Source of the DNA: Streptomyces lacrimifluminis
GTDB taxonomy: Bacteria > Actinomycetota > Actinomycetes > Streptomycetales > Streptomycetaceae
DNA length: 64,000 nt
Direction: 5' to 3'
Assembly (NCBI RefSeq): GCF_014646095.1
Contig: NZ_BMMU01000023.1
Coordinates: forward strand, 64,548-128,547
Part shown: in pieces, positions 8,242-16,724 of the stretch
Position numbering within the stretch: position 1 is the stretch's first letter
Layout: the number at the start of each line of letters is the position of its first letter
Made by a program: the position numbers and the translations under genes
Notes under the pieces: model-generated
The model's database searches: none
Told to the model about the DNA's origin: nothing
The model's input: the letters and a program-made list of their open reading frames with translations, nothing else

Positions 8242-9618
8242 TCACATGATGCCCGCCTGGCCTGCGGCAGCGATCCAGGTCGGGAACTCGGACAGGAGCC
8301 GGTCGTACAGCTCCTGGTCGGGGACGGTACTGATGTCGTCCACAGCGAAGAATCCGACGTTGTCGACGCGACGGCCGGGCAGGGTGTCGAAGCGTTCCAG
8401 CACTCCGTAGTTGGACCGTCCAAGCCCCACGAACTGCCAGAAGATCGGTTCCTCGACGGCTTCCCGCAACTCCCGCTCGATCACGTCGTTGCGGTAGACG
8501 CCCCCGTCGGAGAAGAACAGCACCAGGGTGGGGGCAGCGGCAGGGTTTTCCCTGACATACGTACGAACTTGGGCGATCGCCTTCTGTTCTTCGTTCTGGA
8601 TACCCACCGTCCGCATGTCGACCTGACCGGATTCCAGCCCTCTGCCGGGCTTTCTGCTGCGCCGGAAGAGGCTGATCTGTCCCACCCGGACGTGCAGTCG
8701 CAGCCACTCGGGAAGGTCCCCGAGTCGCAGGTCAGGGAGGCGTGCCGCATGTGAAGCGAACGTCCAGGCCTGCATTTCACCGTCGTCGTCCAGCTGCGCG
8801 GCAACCGCTGCCATGCGCTCCACGACATCGGCGACGACCCCCTTGGAGTAGAGGAAGGACATGGATCCGGAGGCGTCCAGGACCAGGATGACGCGTGCGG
8901 TGATCCCGGCTGCGCCATGCTTTCTCAGACTGACCGCCACCTGCTCCTTGCGCAGAGACAGACGCTTGCGCATTTCGACGGGCAACTGTTCCTCGCCCTT
9001 GCTGAGGCGTGGGCCCACGGATGCTGGGGCCGGGACGGGAGATGCCGAAACAGGTGTCGCCGGGAGCGCGGACGTGTCCGAGGACGCGTCGTCAACGGTG
9101 ATGCCGAAGTCGGTGGCCAGTCCGGCGAGCCCGGAGGCATAGCCCTGACCGACCGCACGGAACTTCCACTGCCCTGCCCGCAGATACAGCTCGCCACCGA
9201 TGAACGCGGTCTCCGTCCCGGCCTCCATGGGAAACCGTGCGATCTCTGTCCCGCTCTTCGCGTCCAGGAGCCTCAGGGTCAGTCCAGGCACCTGCCCGAA
9301 CGTTCCCCCATCGGCCGAAGCGCACAGCACAACTCGCTCTACGGCGGGGTCGAGCGAGTGCAGATGCACCTCGACCGTGTCGGTGAGGACACCACCGGAA
9401 CTCACCTTTCCCAGGTGGGTCACAGCGTTCGACGCATGCTGCGGCTGGTTGTAGAAGACGAAGTCACCATCGTCGCGAACGCGTCCCGCACCGGTGAGCA
9501 GCAAGGCCGAGGCGTCGACATCGGGCATGCCAGGCTTCTCATGCCAACCGAACTCGACGCGTACCTCAGGAGAATCGACGGGAAGGTTGGCGCCCTTGCT
9601 CAGTGCTCTCGCTGTCAT
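8242..9618 (-). CDS. TerD-domain / von Willebrand A-domain protein
   Basis: 458 residues in two parts. Residues ~1-190 resemble TerD/CABP stress proteins (LSKGANLPV, DVDASALLL, DDGDFVFYNQP, GGELYLRAGQWKFRAVGQGYA). After a Ser/Ala/Pro linker comes a vWA domain with an intact MIDAS (VILVLDASGSMS, TFASHA, LFFSDGG). TerD proteins bind calcium, and such fusions belong to the tellurite/stress-response TerD network; the biochemical role is not established. It lies 105 bases downstream of thiC on the same strand but beyond a terminator, so it is probably a separate unit. No other ter genes are adjacent. Confidence 0.85.
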   Translation of the reverse strand: MTARALSKGANLPVDSPEVRVEFGWHEKPGMPDVDASALLLTGAGRVRDDGDFVFYNQPQHASNAVTHLGKVSSGGVLTDTVEVHLHSLDPAVERVVLCASADGGTFGQVPGLTLRLLDAKSGTEIARFPMEAGTETAFIGGELYLRAGQWKFRAVGQGYASGLAGLATDFGITVDDASSDTSALPATPVSASPVPAPASVGPRLSKGEEQLPVEMRKRLSLRKEQVAVSLRKHGAAGITARVILVLDASGSMSFLYSKGVVADVVERMAAVAAQLDDDGEMQAWTFASHAARLPDLRLGDLPEWLRLHVRVGQISLFRRSRKPGRGLESGQVDMRTVGIQNEEQKAIAQVRTYVRENPAAAPTLVLFFSDGGVYRNDVIERELREAVEEPIFWQFVGLGRSNYGVLERFDTLPGRRVDNVGFFAVDDISTVPDQELYDRLLSEFPTWIAAAGQAGIM

Positions 9619-9678
9619 GGGGGCAGTCTGCCCGCCGAGAGAGCAGGAGGGCAGCCTTGCCGAGGTCCCAAGGGTGAC

Positions 9679-9702
9679 GATGCCCCGAAGCGCCGGGGCA
9701 TC
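9679..9702 (-). terminator. thiC terminator hairpin
   Basis: Perfect 9-bp stem (9679-9687 with 9694-9702) and a 6-base loop, about 20 bases beyond the thiC stop on the minus strand, inside the 105-base gap to the TerD-vWA gene. Confidence 0.7.
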
Positions 9703-9723
9703 GGGGGCATCGCCACCCGGTTC

Positions 9724-11544
9724 TCACTCCGCGAGCGGCAAATACACCCGGTTTCCGCTGGCCGCAAACTCCTTCGACTTCTGCAGCATCCCCTCAGCGA
9801 CCTCCTCGGCCGTCGCGTCCGCAGCCGCCGTACCGCCAAATCGCTCTGTGATGCTCTGGCTGATCTTCATCGAGCAGAACTTCGGCCCGCACATCGAGCA
9901 GAAATGAGCGGTCTTGGCGGGCTCGGCCGGCAGGGTCTCGTCGTGGAACTCCCGCGCTGTGTCCGGGTCGAGGGCCAGGTTGAACTGGTCCTCCCACCGG
10001 AACTCGAAGCGGGCGTCGGAGAGTGCGTCGTCCCAATCCTGCGCACCTGGGTGCCCCTTGGCGAGGTCGGCTGCGTGGGCGGCGATCTTGTAGGTGATGA
10101 CGCCGGTCTTGACGTCGTCACGATTGGGCAGACCCAAGTGCTCCTTGGGTGTGACATAGCAGAGCATGGCCGTGCCCCACCAGGCGATCATCGCGGCACC
10201 GATGCCGGAAGTGATGTGGTCGTACGCCGGCGCGACGTCCGTCGTCAGCGGGCCGAGCGTATAGAACGGAGCTTCATCACAGATCTCCTGCTGTAGATCG
10301 ATGTTCTCCTTGATCTTGTGCATCGGGACGTGTCCCGGGCCTTCGATCATCGTCTGTACGTGAAAACGCTTCGCGATCGTGTTGAGTTCCCCGAGCGTCC
10401 GCAACTCCGCGAACTGCGCCTGGTCGTTGGCGTCAGCGATCGATCCGGGCCGTAGGCCGTCGCCCAGGGAGTAGGTGACGTCGTACGCGGCGAGGATCTC
10501 GCACAGTTCTTCGAAGTTCTCGTACAGGAAAGACTCCTTGTGGTGCGCCAGGCACCATGCCGCCATGATCGATCCACCGCGCGAGACGATGCCGGTCTTA
10601 CGGTTCGCGGTGAGCGGTACGTACGCGAGGCGAACGCCCGCGTGCACCGTCATGTAGTCCACACCCTGCTCGGCCTGTTCGACGACCGTGTCCTTGTAGA
10701 TCTCCCAGGTCAGTTCCTCGGCCCTGCCGTCCACCTTCTCCAACGCCTGGTAGAGCGGCACCGTGCCGATGGGGACGGGGGAGTTGCGCAGCACCCACTC
10801 ACGGGTGGTGTGGATATTGCGGCCGGTGGACAGGTCCATGACCGTGTCGGCGCCCCAGCGCGTCGCCCAGGTCATCTTCTCGACCTCTTCCTCGATGGAG
10901 GAAGTGACCGCGGAGTTGCCGATGTTGGCGTTGACCTTCACCAGGAACCGCTTGCCGATGATCATCGGCTCGATCTCCGGGTGGTTGACGTTCGCGGGCA
11001 GTACCGCGCGTCCGGCGGCGATCTCGTCGCGGACCACCTCCGGGTCCATGTTCTCCCGGACGGCCACGAACTCCATCTCGGGCGTGATCTCCCCGCGGCG
11101 GGCGTACGCGAGTTGCGTCACCGCCTGTCCGTTCCGGCTCCGGCGCGGCTGCCGGGGCCTCCCCGGGAACACCGCGTCGAGGTTCCTGAGCCCGCCACGC
11201 GGCGAGGTGTGCTTGATCCCGTCGTCCTCCGGGCGGATGGGGCGACCCGCGTACTCCTCGGTGTCACCGCGGGCGATGATCCAGTTGTCGCGCAGCGGCG
11301 CCAGCCCCCTGCGGACGTCGGTGTCGATCCGCGGATCGGTGTACGGACCCGACGTGTCGTACAGGGTTACCGACTTCCCGTTGGTGAGGTGCACCTGACG
11401 GACCGGCACCCGCACGTCGGGGCGTGAGCCGCCGACATACCCCTTGTGCCAGCCGATGGACTTCCCGGCCTCCTGGGACTGTTCGCCCTGGACGAGCTGT
11501 GCGTCCTGGTCGGAGGCAGGCGTGCGTGTGTCCTTGATGGTCAT
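9724..11544 (-). CDS. thiC: Phosphomethylpyrimidine synthase ThiC
   Basis: 606 residues, full-length ThiC. It converts 5-aminoimidazole ribotide to 4-amino-5-hydroxymethyl-2-methylpyrimidine phosphate for thiamine synthesis. The C-terminal radical-SAM cluster motif CX2CX4C is at residues 549-557 (CSMCGPKFC), and the TIx(E)GPGHVPMHKI and AYDHITSGIGAAM blocks are present. The ATG start lies just 3' of a TPP riboswitch whose conserved GUAGGGAG end also supplies the ribosome binding site, so translation should fall when thiamine pyrophosphate is plentiful. Confidence 0.98.
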   Translation of the reverse strand: MTIKDTRTPASDQDAQLVQGEQSQEAGKSIGWHKGYVGGSRPDVRVPVRQVHLTNGKSVTLYDTSGPYTDPRIDTDVRRGLAPLRDNWIIARGDTEEYAGRPIRPEDDGIKHTSPRGGLRNLDAVFPGRPRQPRRSRNGQAVTQLAYARRGEITPEMEFVAVRENMDPEVVRDEIAAGRAVLPANVNHPEIEPMIIGKRFLVKVNANIGNSAVTSSIEEEVEKMTWATRWGADTVMDLSTGRNIHTTREWVLRNSPVPIGTVPLYQALEKVDGRAEELTWEIYKDTVVEQAEQGVDYMTVHAGVRLAYVPLTANRKTGIVSRGGSIMAAWCLAHHKESFLYENFEELCEILAAYDVTYSLGDGLRPGSIADANDQAQFAELRTLGELNTIAKRFHVQTMIEGPGHVPMHKIKENIDLQQEICDEAPFYTLGPLTTDVAPAYDHITSGIGAAMIAWWGTAMLCYVTPKEHLGLPNRDDVKTGVITYKIAAHAADLAKGHPGAQDWDDALSDARFEFRWEDQFNLALDPDTAREFHDETLPAEPAKTAHFCSMCGPKFCSMKISQSITERFGGTAAADATAEEVAEGMLQKSKEFAASGNRVYLPLAE

Positions 11545-11617
11545 GAGACCTACTCCCTACGCCGGCATTACCCGGTAACAGGTTCAGCGGTCGACGCAGC
11601 GGATCCCGTCTGCCGAT

Positions 11618-11631
11618 GTTTCATGTGAAAC
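11618..11631. other. parS-like site, one mismatch (in thiC riboswitch)
   Basis: GTTTCATGTGAAAC differs from the parS consensus GTTTCACGTGAAAC at one central base. In the RNA the change falls in the hairpin loop, leaving an 8-bp stem (11634-11627 with 11622-11615). Confidence 0.6.
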
Positions 11632-11647
11632 ATCACTCGTTCCACAT

Positions 11648-11661
11648 GTTCCACGTGAAAC
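11648..11661. other. parS-like site, one mismatch (in thiC riboswitch)
   Basis: GTTCCACGTGAAAC on the plus strand (GTTTCACGTGGAAC on the minus). The deviation becomes a U-G wobble in the transcribed hairpin, so the RNA stem survives. It starts 30 bases from the neighbouring variant site. Confidence 0.6.
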
Positions 11662-11795
11662 ATCGCTAAGACGGAGGTCAGCGCCCTCTCAGCCCGGTGC
11701 TCCGAGCTCCCGCGTGTACAAAAGGTGCCTCCACGCTAGCGTCAATTTGGGCGAGGTGAACAGAGGGCCCCTGCCGTTCTTGCGATGATCGGGCG

Positions 11796-13787
11796 GTGAC
11801 CACGACGCAAGGACCCCCATACCCGCCCTCCGAGCCGCCGCGCGGAAGCGGCGCCGGGCACGGCTCCGGGACGGGCAACGGAAACGGCGGCGGCACCGGC
11901 CGAGAGCGCGGGCCCCGGTCCGGCAACGGCTCCGGCGGCCTCGGTGGTGTGTCCTCGCCCGGCACGGGAGCAGGCGGCGCCGGCGGGGCGACCGGCCCGA
12001 GTAGCGGTCCCGGATTCCGGCCAGAATTCGGGCCCGGTCGGAGGATCGATCGCGGCTACGGGCCCGGAGCGGGGTCGGGTCGAGAAGACCGACCGGGTCC
12101 GCGTGGCCAAGGACAGGGCTTCGGAACCGAGGGGCCCGGGACCGGTCAGTTCGGCCCTCTTCCCGCTTCCGCTTCCGGTGCCGGGCAGAGTCCTGGACCT
12201 GGAGCAGGTGGTGGTCACGATCACGGATCCGGCCCGGGACAAGGCGGCCAGGGCCACGGTCACCCTGGGCACGAAAACGGCCCCGGCGGCGGGTACAGCG
12301 GCGGACCTGGCGGCGGTTCCGGTGGTGGGCACGGACCCGGACCCGGTGACGGACACGGTGGAGGACACGAGGGCGGACACGGGCCCGGTGACACCTACGG
12401 CCCCGACGACAACCGCGGTCACTCGCACGGCCACAGTCACAGCCATGGCCCGGCAGCCCCTGTCTCCATCCACCTGCGGAAGATCATCGGGGCGATTCTG
12501 ATCCCCTTCGCCGTGGCGGTCGTGGTCGGGCTCGCGGTGCTGTGGCCCGGCGGCGCCCCGGCCCACGAGCGCACCGGCGTCGGCTTCGACCGGCAGACCC
12601 AGGAGGCCACGGTCACCAAGGTCGTCGCGGTGGACTGCAAGTCCGTCAACGCCTCGGGGGAGACCCCGACCGGCGACACGTCCACCGCCGAGGGCTCCTC
12701 GGCGCAGCAACAGGCGACCGGCGACTGCAAGCGGGCGACGATCCGGGTCGACACCGGTGACGACAAGGGCCGTACGTTCACGGAGATCGTCCAGCCGGAC
12801 CAGTCACGGCAGTTGCACCAGGACCAGAAGGTCGTGGTGGCCTACGAGCCCTCGGCACCGAAGGACCTGCAGTACTCGGTCTCCGACGTGAACCGCAGGT
12901 TCCCCATGGCCCTGCTGGCCGGCATCTTCGCGCTCGCCGTCGTGGCCGTCGGACGCATGCGCGGTGTGATGGCCCTGGTCGCACTGGCCGTCAGCTTCAT
13001 GGTCCTGACCTTCTTCATCCTGCCGGCGGTCCTGCAGGGGTCGAATCCACTGGTCGTGGCGGTGGTCGGAGCCAGTGCCATCATGCTGATCGCGCTCTAC
13101 ATGTGCCACGGCCTCTCGGCCCGTACATCCGTGGCAGTGCTCGGCACCCTGATCTCGCTGGTGCTGATCGGCGTTCTCGGCTCGCTGTTCATCGGCTGGG
13201 CCGCGCTGACCGGTAACACGGACGACAACACGGGTCTGATCCATGGCCTGTATCCGTCCATCGACATGAGCGGCCTGCTGCTCGCAGGTGTCATCATCGG
13301 TTCGCTCGGCGTCCTGGACGATGTGACGGTGACGCAGACATCGGCGGTCTGGGAACTCCACGAGGCGAATCCGACGATGGGATGGCGCGGGCTGTACCGC
13401 GCCGGCATCCGCATCGGCCGCGACCACATCGCCTCCGTCGTCAACACGCTCGTCCTCGCCTACGCGGGTGCCGCGCTGCCCCTGCTGCTTCTCTTCTCGA
13501 TCGCGCAGAGCAGCGTCGGGGCTGTCGCCAACAGCGAACTCGTCGCGGCGGAGATCGTGCGGACCCTGGTGGGCTCGATCGGCCTGGTCGCGTCCGTGCC
13601 GGTGACCACGCTCCTGGCGGCTCTGATGGTCTCGGCCGACCGCCCGGGCACGGCACCGCTGACCGCAGGAGCGGCAGCGGGGACCGGGCCGGGGGCAGGG
13701 GCCGCGGCAGCCGGGGCAGCCGGGGCAGGAACAGCGGCCCAGGCGGTCCCGGCCCGCGCCGGGAAGGGCCGTCGCCGCAAGCACTGA
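11796..13787 (+). CDS. YibE/F-like multipass membrane protein
   Basis: 663 residues. Residues 1-225 are a Gly/Pro-rich low-complexity tail ending in a His cluster (GHSHGHSHSHG). Then come a first membrane helix (LIPFAVAVVVGLAVLW), an extracytoplasmic segment of about 120 residues, and seven or so helices (FPMALLAGIFALAVVAVG onward) with ALYMCHGLSARTSVAVLGT and LLLAGVIIGSLGVLDDVTVTQ, hallmarks of the YibE/F family. Function is unknown; transport has been suggested for the family. GTG start at 11796; it is divergent from thiC. The C-terminus is Ala/Gly-rich. The His-rich stretch could bind metal, which is inference. Confidence 0.82.
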   Translation: MTTTQGPPYPPSEPPRGSGAGHGSGTGNGNGGGTGRERGPRSGNGSGGLGGVSSPGTGAGGAGGATGPSSGPGFRPEFGPGRRIDRGYGPGAGSGREDRPGPRGQGQGFGTEGPGTGQFGPLPASASGAGQSPGPGAGGGHDHGSGPGQGGQGHGHPGHENGPGGGYSGGPGGGSGGGHGPGPGDGHGGGHEGGHGPGDTYGPDDNRGHSHGHSHSHGPAAPVSIHLRKIIGAILIPFAVAVVVGLAVLWPGGAPAHERTGVGFDRQTQEATVTKVVAVDCKSVNASGETPTGDTSTAEGSSAQQQATGDCKRATIRVDTGDDKGRTFTEIVQPDQSRQLHQDQKVVVAYEPSAPKDLQYSVSDVNRRFPMALLAGIFALAVVAVGRMRGVMALVALAVSFMVLTFFILPAVLQGSNPLVVAVVGASAIMLIALYMCHGLSARTSVAVLGTLISLVLIGVLGSLFIGWAALTGNTDDNTGLIHGLYPSIDMSGLLLAGVIIGSLGVLDDVTVTQTSAVWELHEANPTMGWRGLYRAGIRIGRDHIASVVNTLVLAYAGAALPLLLLFSIAQSSVGAVANSELVAAEIVRTLVGSIGLVASVPVTTLLAALMVSADRPGTAPLTAGAAAGTGPGAGAAAAGAAGAGTAAQAVPARAGKGRRRKH

Positions 13788-13844
13788 CGGAGGCTGGGCA
13801 CCGACTCCGCATCTGCGCCGAAGCAGGGCTGGGCGCGAAGTACG

Positions 13845-13885
13845 GCTGTAACGCTTCTCCTCGCGCCAAGGAGAAGCGTTACAGC
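13845..13885. terminator. Bidirectional terminator between YibE/F gene and ssgA
   Basis: Perfect 16-bp stem (13845-13860 with 13870-13885), 9-base loop, between the convergent YibE/F-like gene and ssgA. Confidence 0.8.
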
Positions 13886-13902
13886 ACTGTCGGGGGTCCG
13901 GC

Positions 13903-14340
13903 TCAGCCCGCGCTCTGTTCCTCCGCCAGAATGCGGTCCAGCGCCTCGTCGAGGTGGGCGTCGAAATCGGCGAGGGAGCGCTCCTGCCCCAGCGGCACGA
14001 GTTTGTCCGTGCGGTCGAGGAAGGCCACCAGCGGCGCCGCACCGGAGCGGAACAGCGCCTGGTCGCCGCCGACCTGAAGCCGGATCAGCACCTCACCCAG
14101 GACATCGGAGTCGGCGGGAGAGATCCGCACATCCCCGTCCCCGCAGGGCCGCCCCACTCCGTCGATCAGCAGCTCGCGCCCGAAGGCCCAGGTCACAGGG
14201 GCGTCGCCAGGCAAATGGAAGGTCAGCCTGACGGCATAGGGATCACAGGTCTCGTAGCGCAGCTCCACCGGAATGCGGAAGGAGAGCTCCTCCGAGACAA
14301 GAAAGCTCATCATGACTTCTGCCTGCACCGACTCGCGCAT
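13903..14340 (-). CDS. ssgA: Sporulation-specific cell division protein SsgA
   Basis: 145 residues from the first ATG, or 135-136 if translation begins at the MMSFLVSEEL pair (about 14313), the start normally given for SsgA. FRIPVELRYETCDPYAVRLTFHLPGD, TWAFGRELLIDG and PLVAFLDRTDKLVPLGQE are SsgA signatures. SsgA-like proteins occur only in morphologically complex actinomycetes; SsgA promotes SsgB/FtsZ localisation at sporulation septa. Its activator ssgR lies just upstream on the same strand, and the leading methionines leave the exact start open. A strong bidirectional hairpin ends the transcript. Confidence 0.94.
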   Translation of the reverse strand: MRESVQAEVMMSFLVSEELSFRIPVELRYETCDPYAVRLTFHLPGDAPVTWAFGRELLIDGVGRPCGDGDVRISPADSDVLGEVLIRLQVGGDQALFRSGAAPLVAFLDRTDKLVPLGQERSLADFDAHLDEALDRILAEEQSAG

Positions 14341-14441
14341 CGCCTAACCCCGTCACTTGCCGTGGACTGGCCTGGAATCATCGCTCTTGATACTGCTCGA
14401 ATCTTGCTGAAAGTACACGGTGAATCACAAGGAGTGAGTTT

Positions 14442-15362
14442 TCAGATACTGATAGAGATCGCGAGCGACCCCAGCAGTCTTCCGACCTCTGTCTGCAACT
14501 GCTGCGCCGCTTCTAGCAGTCGATCGGCCTGGTGGGAAGGCAGAGAAATGGCCAATGTGGCAGCCGTGGAACCGATGGTGATCGGAACCGCCGCACAGAC
14601 CGTCCCCAGCGCGTACTCCTGCCGCTCCACGACCAGTTCCATGCGCCGCATGCGGTCGAGACGGCGCAGCAGCGTATGGCTGTCACGCACCGTGTAGGGG
14701 GTGACCGCCTGGACGGGGTGACGGTCGAGATGGTCCCGGCGGCACTCCTCGTCCAACTGGGAGAGCAGGCACTGTCCGATGGCGTGCGCGTGTCCGGTCT
14801 CCCGGAAGTCCGCCCACTCCTCGACCGCCGGGTTACCGGGGGTGTCGGAGACGCACATGACCTCGATCTCGCCGTCGCGGTACACCGCGTAGTACACGGG
14901 TACGCCGATGGTGTCCCGCCAGTGCGCGAGTGCGTCCACCACTGTGCTGCGACGCTTCTGCCTTGCCCCGCTGCTGCCGAGCCGATCGGCCGCCTCACCA
15001 AGGAAGAACAGCCCTTTGTCCCGCCGCAGATAACCCTCGAAGACGAGCGTCCGCAGCAGGTGGTAGGCGGTCGGGAGGGCGAGGCCGGTCTCGCGGGCCA
15101 ACTGTTTCGCCGGTGCGCCGTGCTCGTGCGCGGCGACGGATTCCAGCAGACGCATCGCCCGTTGCACGGAGCCGATAAGGGTCGCCGTGGAGTGCGCTTC
15201 GGCGGGCGGCGCGGGGCGGAGGGCAGGTACGGGGGCCGAGACGGGTACCTCGGTGGGTCGGCCGCGAGGCCTCGGGGAGGGCGCGGTCCGTTGTTCGGGC
15301 CGGCGCTGAACGGGTGGAGCCTGTGGTTCCGCGGGGGCGGTGTCGACCATGGCGAGGGTCAC
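14442..15362 (-). CDS. ssgR: IclR-family activator SsgR
   Basis: 306 residues. A Pro/Arg-rich N-terminal 55 residues precede an IclR winged helix (SVQRAMRLLESVAAHEHGAPAKQLARETGLALPTAYHLLRTLVFEGYL) and the effector domain (YYAVYRDGEIEVMCVSD, HAHAIGQCLLSQL). Position directly upstream of ssgA (about 100 bases) and the sequence match SsgR, the transcriptional activator of ssgA in S. coelicolor, where this is established. Start ATG at 15362 or 15350; neither has a clear ribosome binding site. Together with ssgA it marks this as a developing Streptomyces. Confidence 0.92.
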   Translation of the reverse strand: MTLAMVDTAPAEPQAPPVQRRPEQRTAPSPRPRGRPTEVPVSAPVPALRPAPPAEAHSTATLIGSVQRAMRLLESVAAHEHGAPAKQLARETGLALPTAYHLLRTLVFEGYLRRDKGLFFLGEAADRLGSSGARQKRRSTVVDALAHWRDTIGVPVYYAVYRDGEIEVMCVSDTPGNPAVEEWADFRETGHAHAIGQCLLSQLDEECRRDHLDRHPVQAVTPYTVRDSHTLLRRLDRMRRMELVVERQEYALGTVCAAVPITIGSTAATLAISLPSHQADRLLEAAQQLQTEVGRLLGSLAISISI

Positions 15363-15585
15363 TCTCGAAGGCGAGGGGGGCTGCCCGTGCGGAAGGCACG
15401 GGAGGAGGGGGTACGCCGTCCGCGAGGGTTGTCCCCGCGTCGAATTCCGGACTCTAACCGCCTGTCACCGCCCACAGACGGCCCGTACGGGAAACTTCCC
15501 CCGCCCGAGCGAACCGGTGATTTCTGTTACCGGCGCCCGCGCCGTCCCGCCGACCGGCTCCCGTGCCCCCCTCGCCCCACGGCAC

Positions 15586-15798
15586 TCACCAGTCGCTGCG
15601 CGACGACGAACTCGTCATGAACTTCCGTACGACGTAGATGAGTCCGCCGACCAGGGCGACGAAGACCAGCGCCTTGAAGAGCAGGGCGATGACGAACCCG
15701 ACGACGGTCGCTATCAGCCCGCCGAACACGACGAGGGCGATGACCGGCACCGCGACCCACTTCACCCACCACGGCATTCCCGCGAAGATCTCTCGCAT
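15586..15798 (-). CDS. Small two-helix membrane protein (DUF5326-like)
   Basis: 70 residues: an amphipathic MREIFAGMPWWVKWVAVP start, two hydrophobic helices (VIALVVFGGLIATVVGFVIALLF and ALVFVALVGGLIYVV), then a basic, Ser-rich tail. I chose the ATG at 15798 because AGGAAG is nine bases upstream; a longer in-frame start at 15867 would add a basic stretch with no support. It resembles a small actinobacterial conserved membrane protein family of unknown function. Monocistronic. Confidence 0.75.
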   Translation of the reverse strand: MREIFAGMPWWVKWVAVPVIALVVFGGLIATVVGFVIALLFKALVFVALVGGLIYVVRKFMTSSSSRSDW

Positions 15799-15971
15799 CG
15801 CGCTCTTCCTTACTTCTCGGCCCGTCGCATCCGCCGGGGCCTGTGGCCTTCGCTCGTGCCGGGACATGTGATGTTCCGCCTTCGATGCTAGGGCCGGCAG
15901 GGGGCCCGGCGGGGGCCTCGCATCCCTTGTCCTCCCCTGATCGATCCCCTAGGGAACCCCGAGGCAACAGG

Positions 15972-16289
15972 TCAGCTCTCAGGCGGAGAGAAGACCACCA
16001 TGACCCGCAGATCCTCGCTGATGTGATGGAACTTGTGGGCCACCCCGGCCGGCACGTACACGACACTGCCGCGTGCCACCTGGGTCGTCTCCATACCGAC
16101 CGTGATCGCGGCCCGCCCGCTCACCACGAAGTACACCTCGTCCTGGCGGTGGGGCTGCTGCGGGTCCTGCTCGCCCGCGTTCAGTGCGTACAGGCCGACC
16201 GACATGTTCCGTTCGCGCAGGAACTGCAGGTAGGCACCGTCGTTGGCGGCACGTTCCGCCTCCAGTTCATCCAACCGGAATGCCTTCAT
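15972..16289 (-). CDS. Cupin-domain protein
   Basis: 105 residues forming a single cupin barrel: QPHRQDEVYFVVSGRAAITVG holds the first metal-binding motif (HxxxE variant) and VYVPAGVAHKFHHISEDLRVMVVF the second (G-H). Single-domain cupins bind a metal and often a small ligand; no specific activity can be given. The ATG at 16289 is the first sensible start; the much longer reading frame through it runs antisense to the two genes on the right and is an artefact. It diverges from the holin-like gene across 48 bases. Confidence 0.85.
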   Translation of the reverse strand: MKAFRLDELEAERAANDGAYLQFLRERNMSVGLYALNAGEQDPQQPHRQDEVYFVVSGRAAITVGMETTQVARGSVVYVPAGVAHKFHHISEDLRVMVVFSPPES

Positions 16290-16337
16290 CGCCCTCGCCC
16301 ACGCTCGTAACCGATCTCTTCTGCCACGATCAGACAC

Positions 16338-16715
16338 ATGAAGAATTTCGTAGTCAAGACGATCGCCAACGCGGGCGCCCTCGGCGTGGCCGTGTGGGTA
16401 CTCGACAAGATCACCCTGACCGGTGACAGCACGGGCAAGAAGATCGGCACGTTGATCGTCGTCGCTCTGCTGTTCGGCCTGGTGAACTTCCTGGTCAAGC
16501 CGCTCGTGCAGGTGCTGACCTTCCCGCTGTTCATCCTCACGCTCGGACTGATCACCCTGGTGGTCAACGCCCTGATGCTGCTGCTCACCTCGTGGCTGGC
16601 CGACAAGTTCGACCTGAGCTTCCACGTCGAGGGCTTCTGGACTGCCGTCCTGGGCGGTCTGATCATCTCGATCGTCTCCTGGGCGCTGCACATCGTCCTT
16701 CCCGACGAGGACTGA
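16338..16715 (+). CDS. Phage-holin-like (YvlD/holin 4 superfamily) membrane protein
   Basis: 125 residues with four hydrophobic helices; VNFLVKPLVQVLTFPLFILTLGLITLVVNALMLLLTSWL is the conserved core of the family annotated as phage holin 4_2 / YvlD. Despite the name these are chromosomal membrane proteins of uncertain role in actinobacteria. Nine bases separate it from the phosphatase gene, suggesting an operon of this gene, the phosphatase and the lyase. Nothing points to a prophage here. Confidence 0.85.
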   Translation: MKNFVVKTIANAGALGVAVWVLDKITLTGDSTGKKIGTLIVVALLFGLVNFLVKPLVQVLTFPLFILTLGLITLVVNALMLLLTSWLADKFDLSFHVEGFWTAVLGGLIISIVSWALHIVLPDED

Positions 16716-16724
16716 GGACGCTCG

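Larger units (their letters stand above)
11550..11716 (-). ncRNA. TPP riboswitch in the thiC leader
   Basis: Read on the minus strand, the leader holds the canonical TPP aptamer parts: CTGAGAG at 11692-11686; a P3 hairpin CTCGG-AGCA-CCGGG before it (11706-11693); P2 pairing GCGG (11713-11710) with CCGC (11590-11587); GAACCTG; the P5 hairpin CCGG-GTAATG-CCGG; and GCGTAGGGAG at 11562-11553. The GGGAG is also the thiC Shine-Dalgarno, eight bases from the ATG, implying translational control. The variable arm between CTGAGAG and P2 is about 95 bases, unusually long, closed by CCGTCT/AGACGG, and contains two hairpins made of parS-like sequences. Confidence 0.92.

Noticed and set aside
16338..16715. 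Prophage remnant suggested by the holin-like protein
   Set aside because: The family is mostly chromosomal and no other phage gene, integrase or att repeat is nearby.
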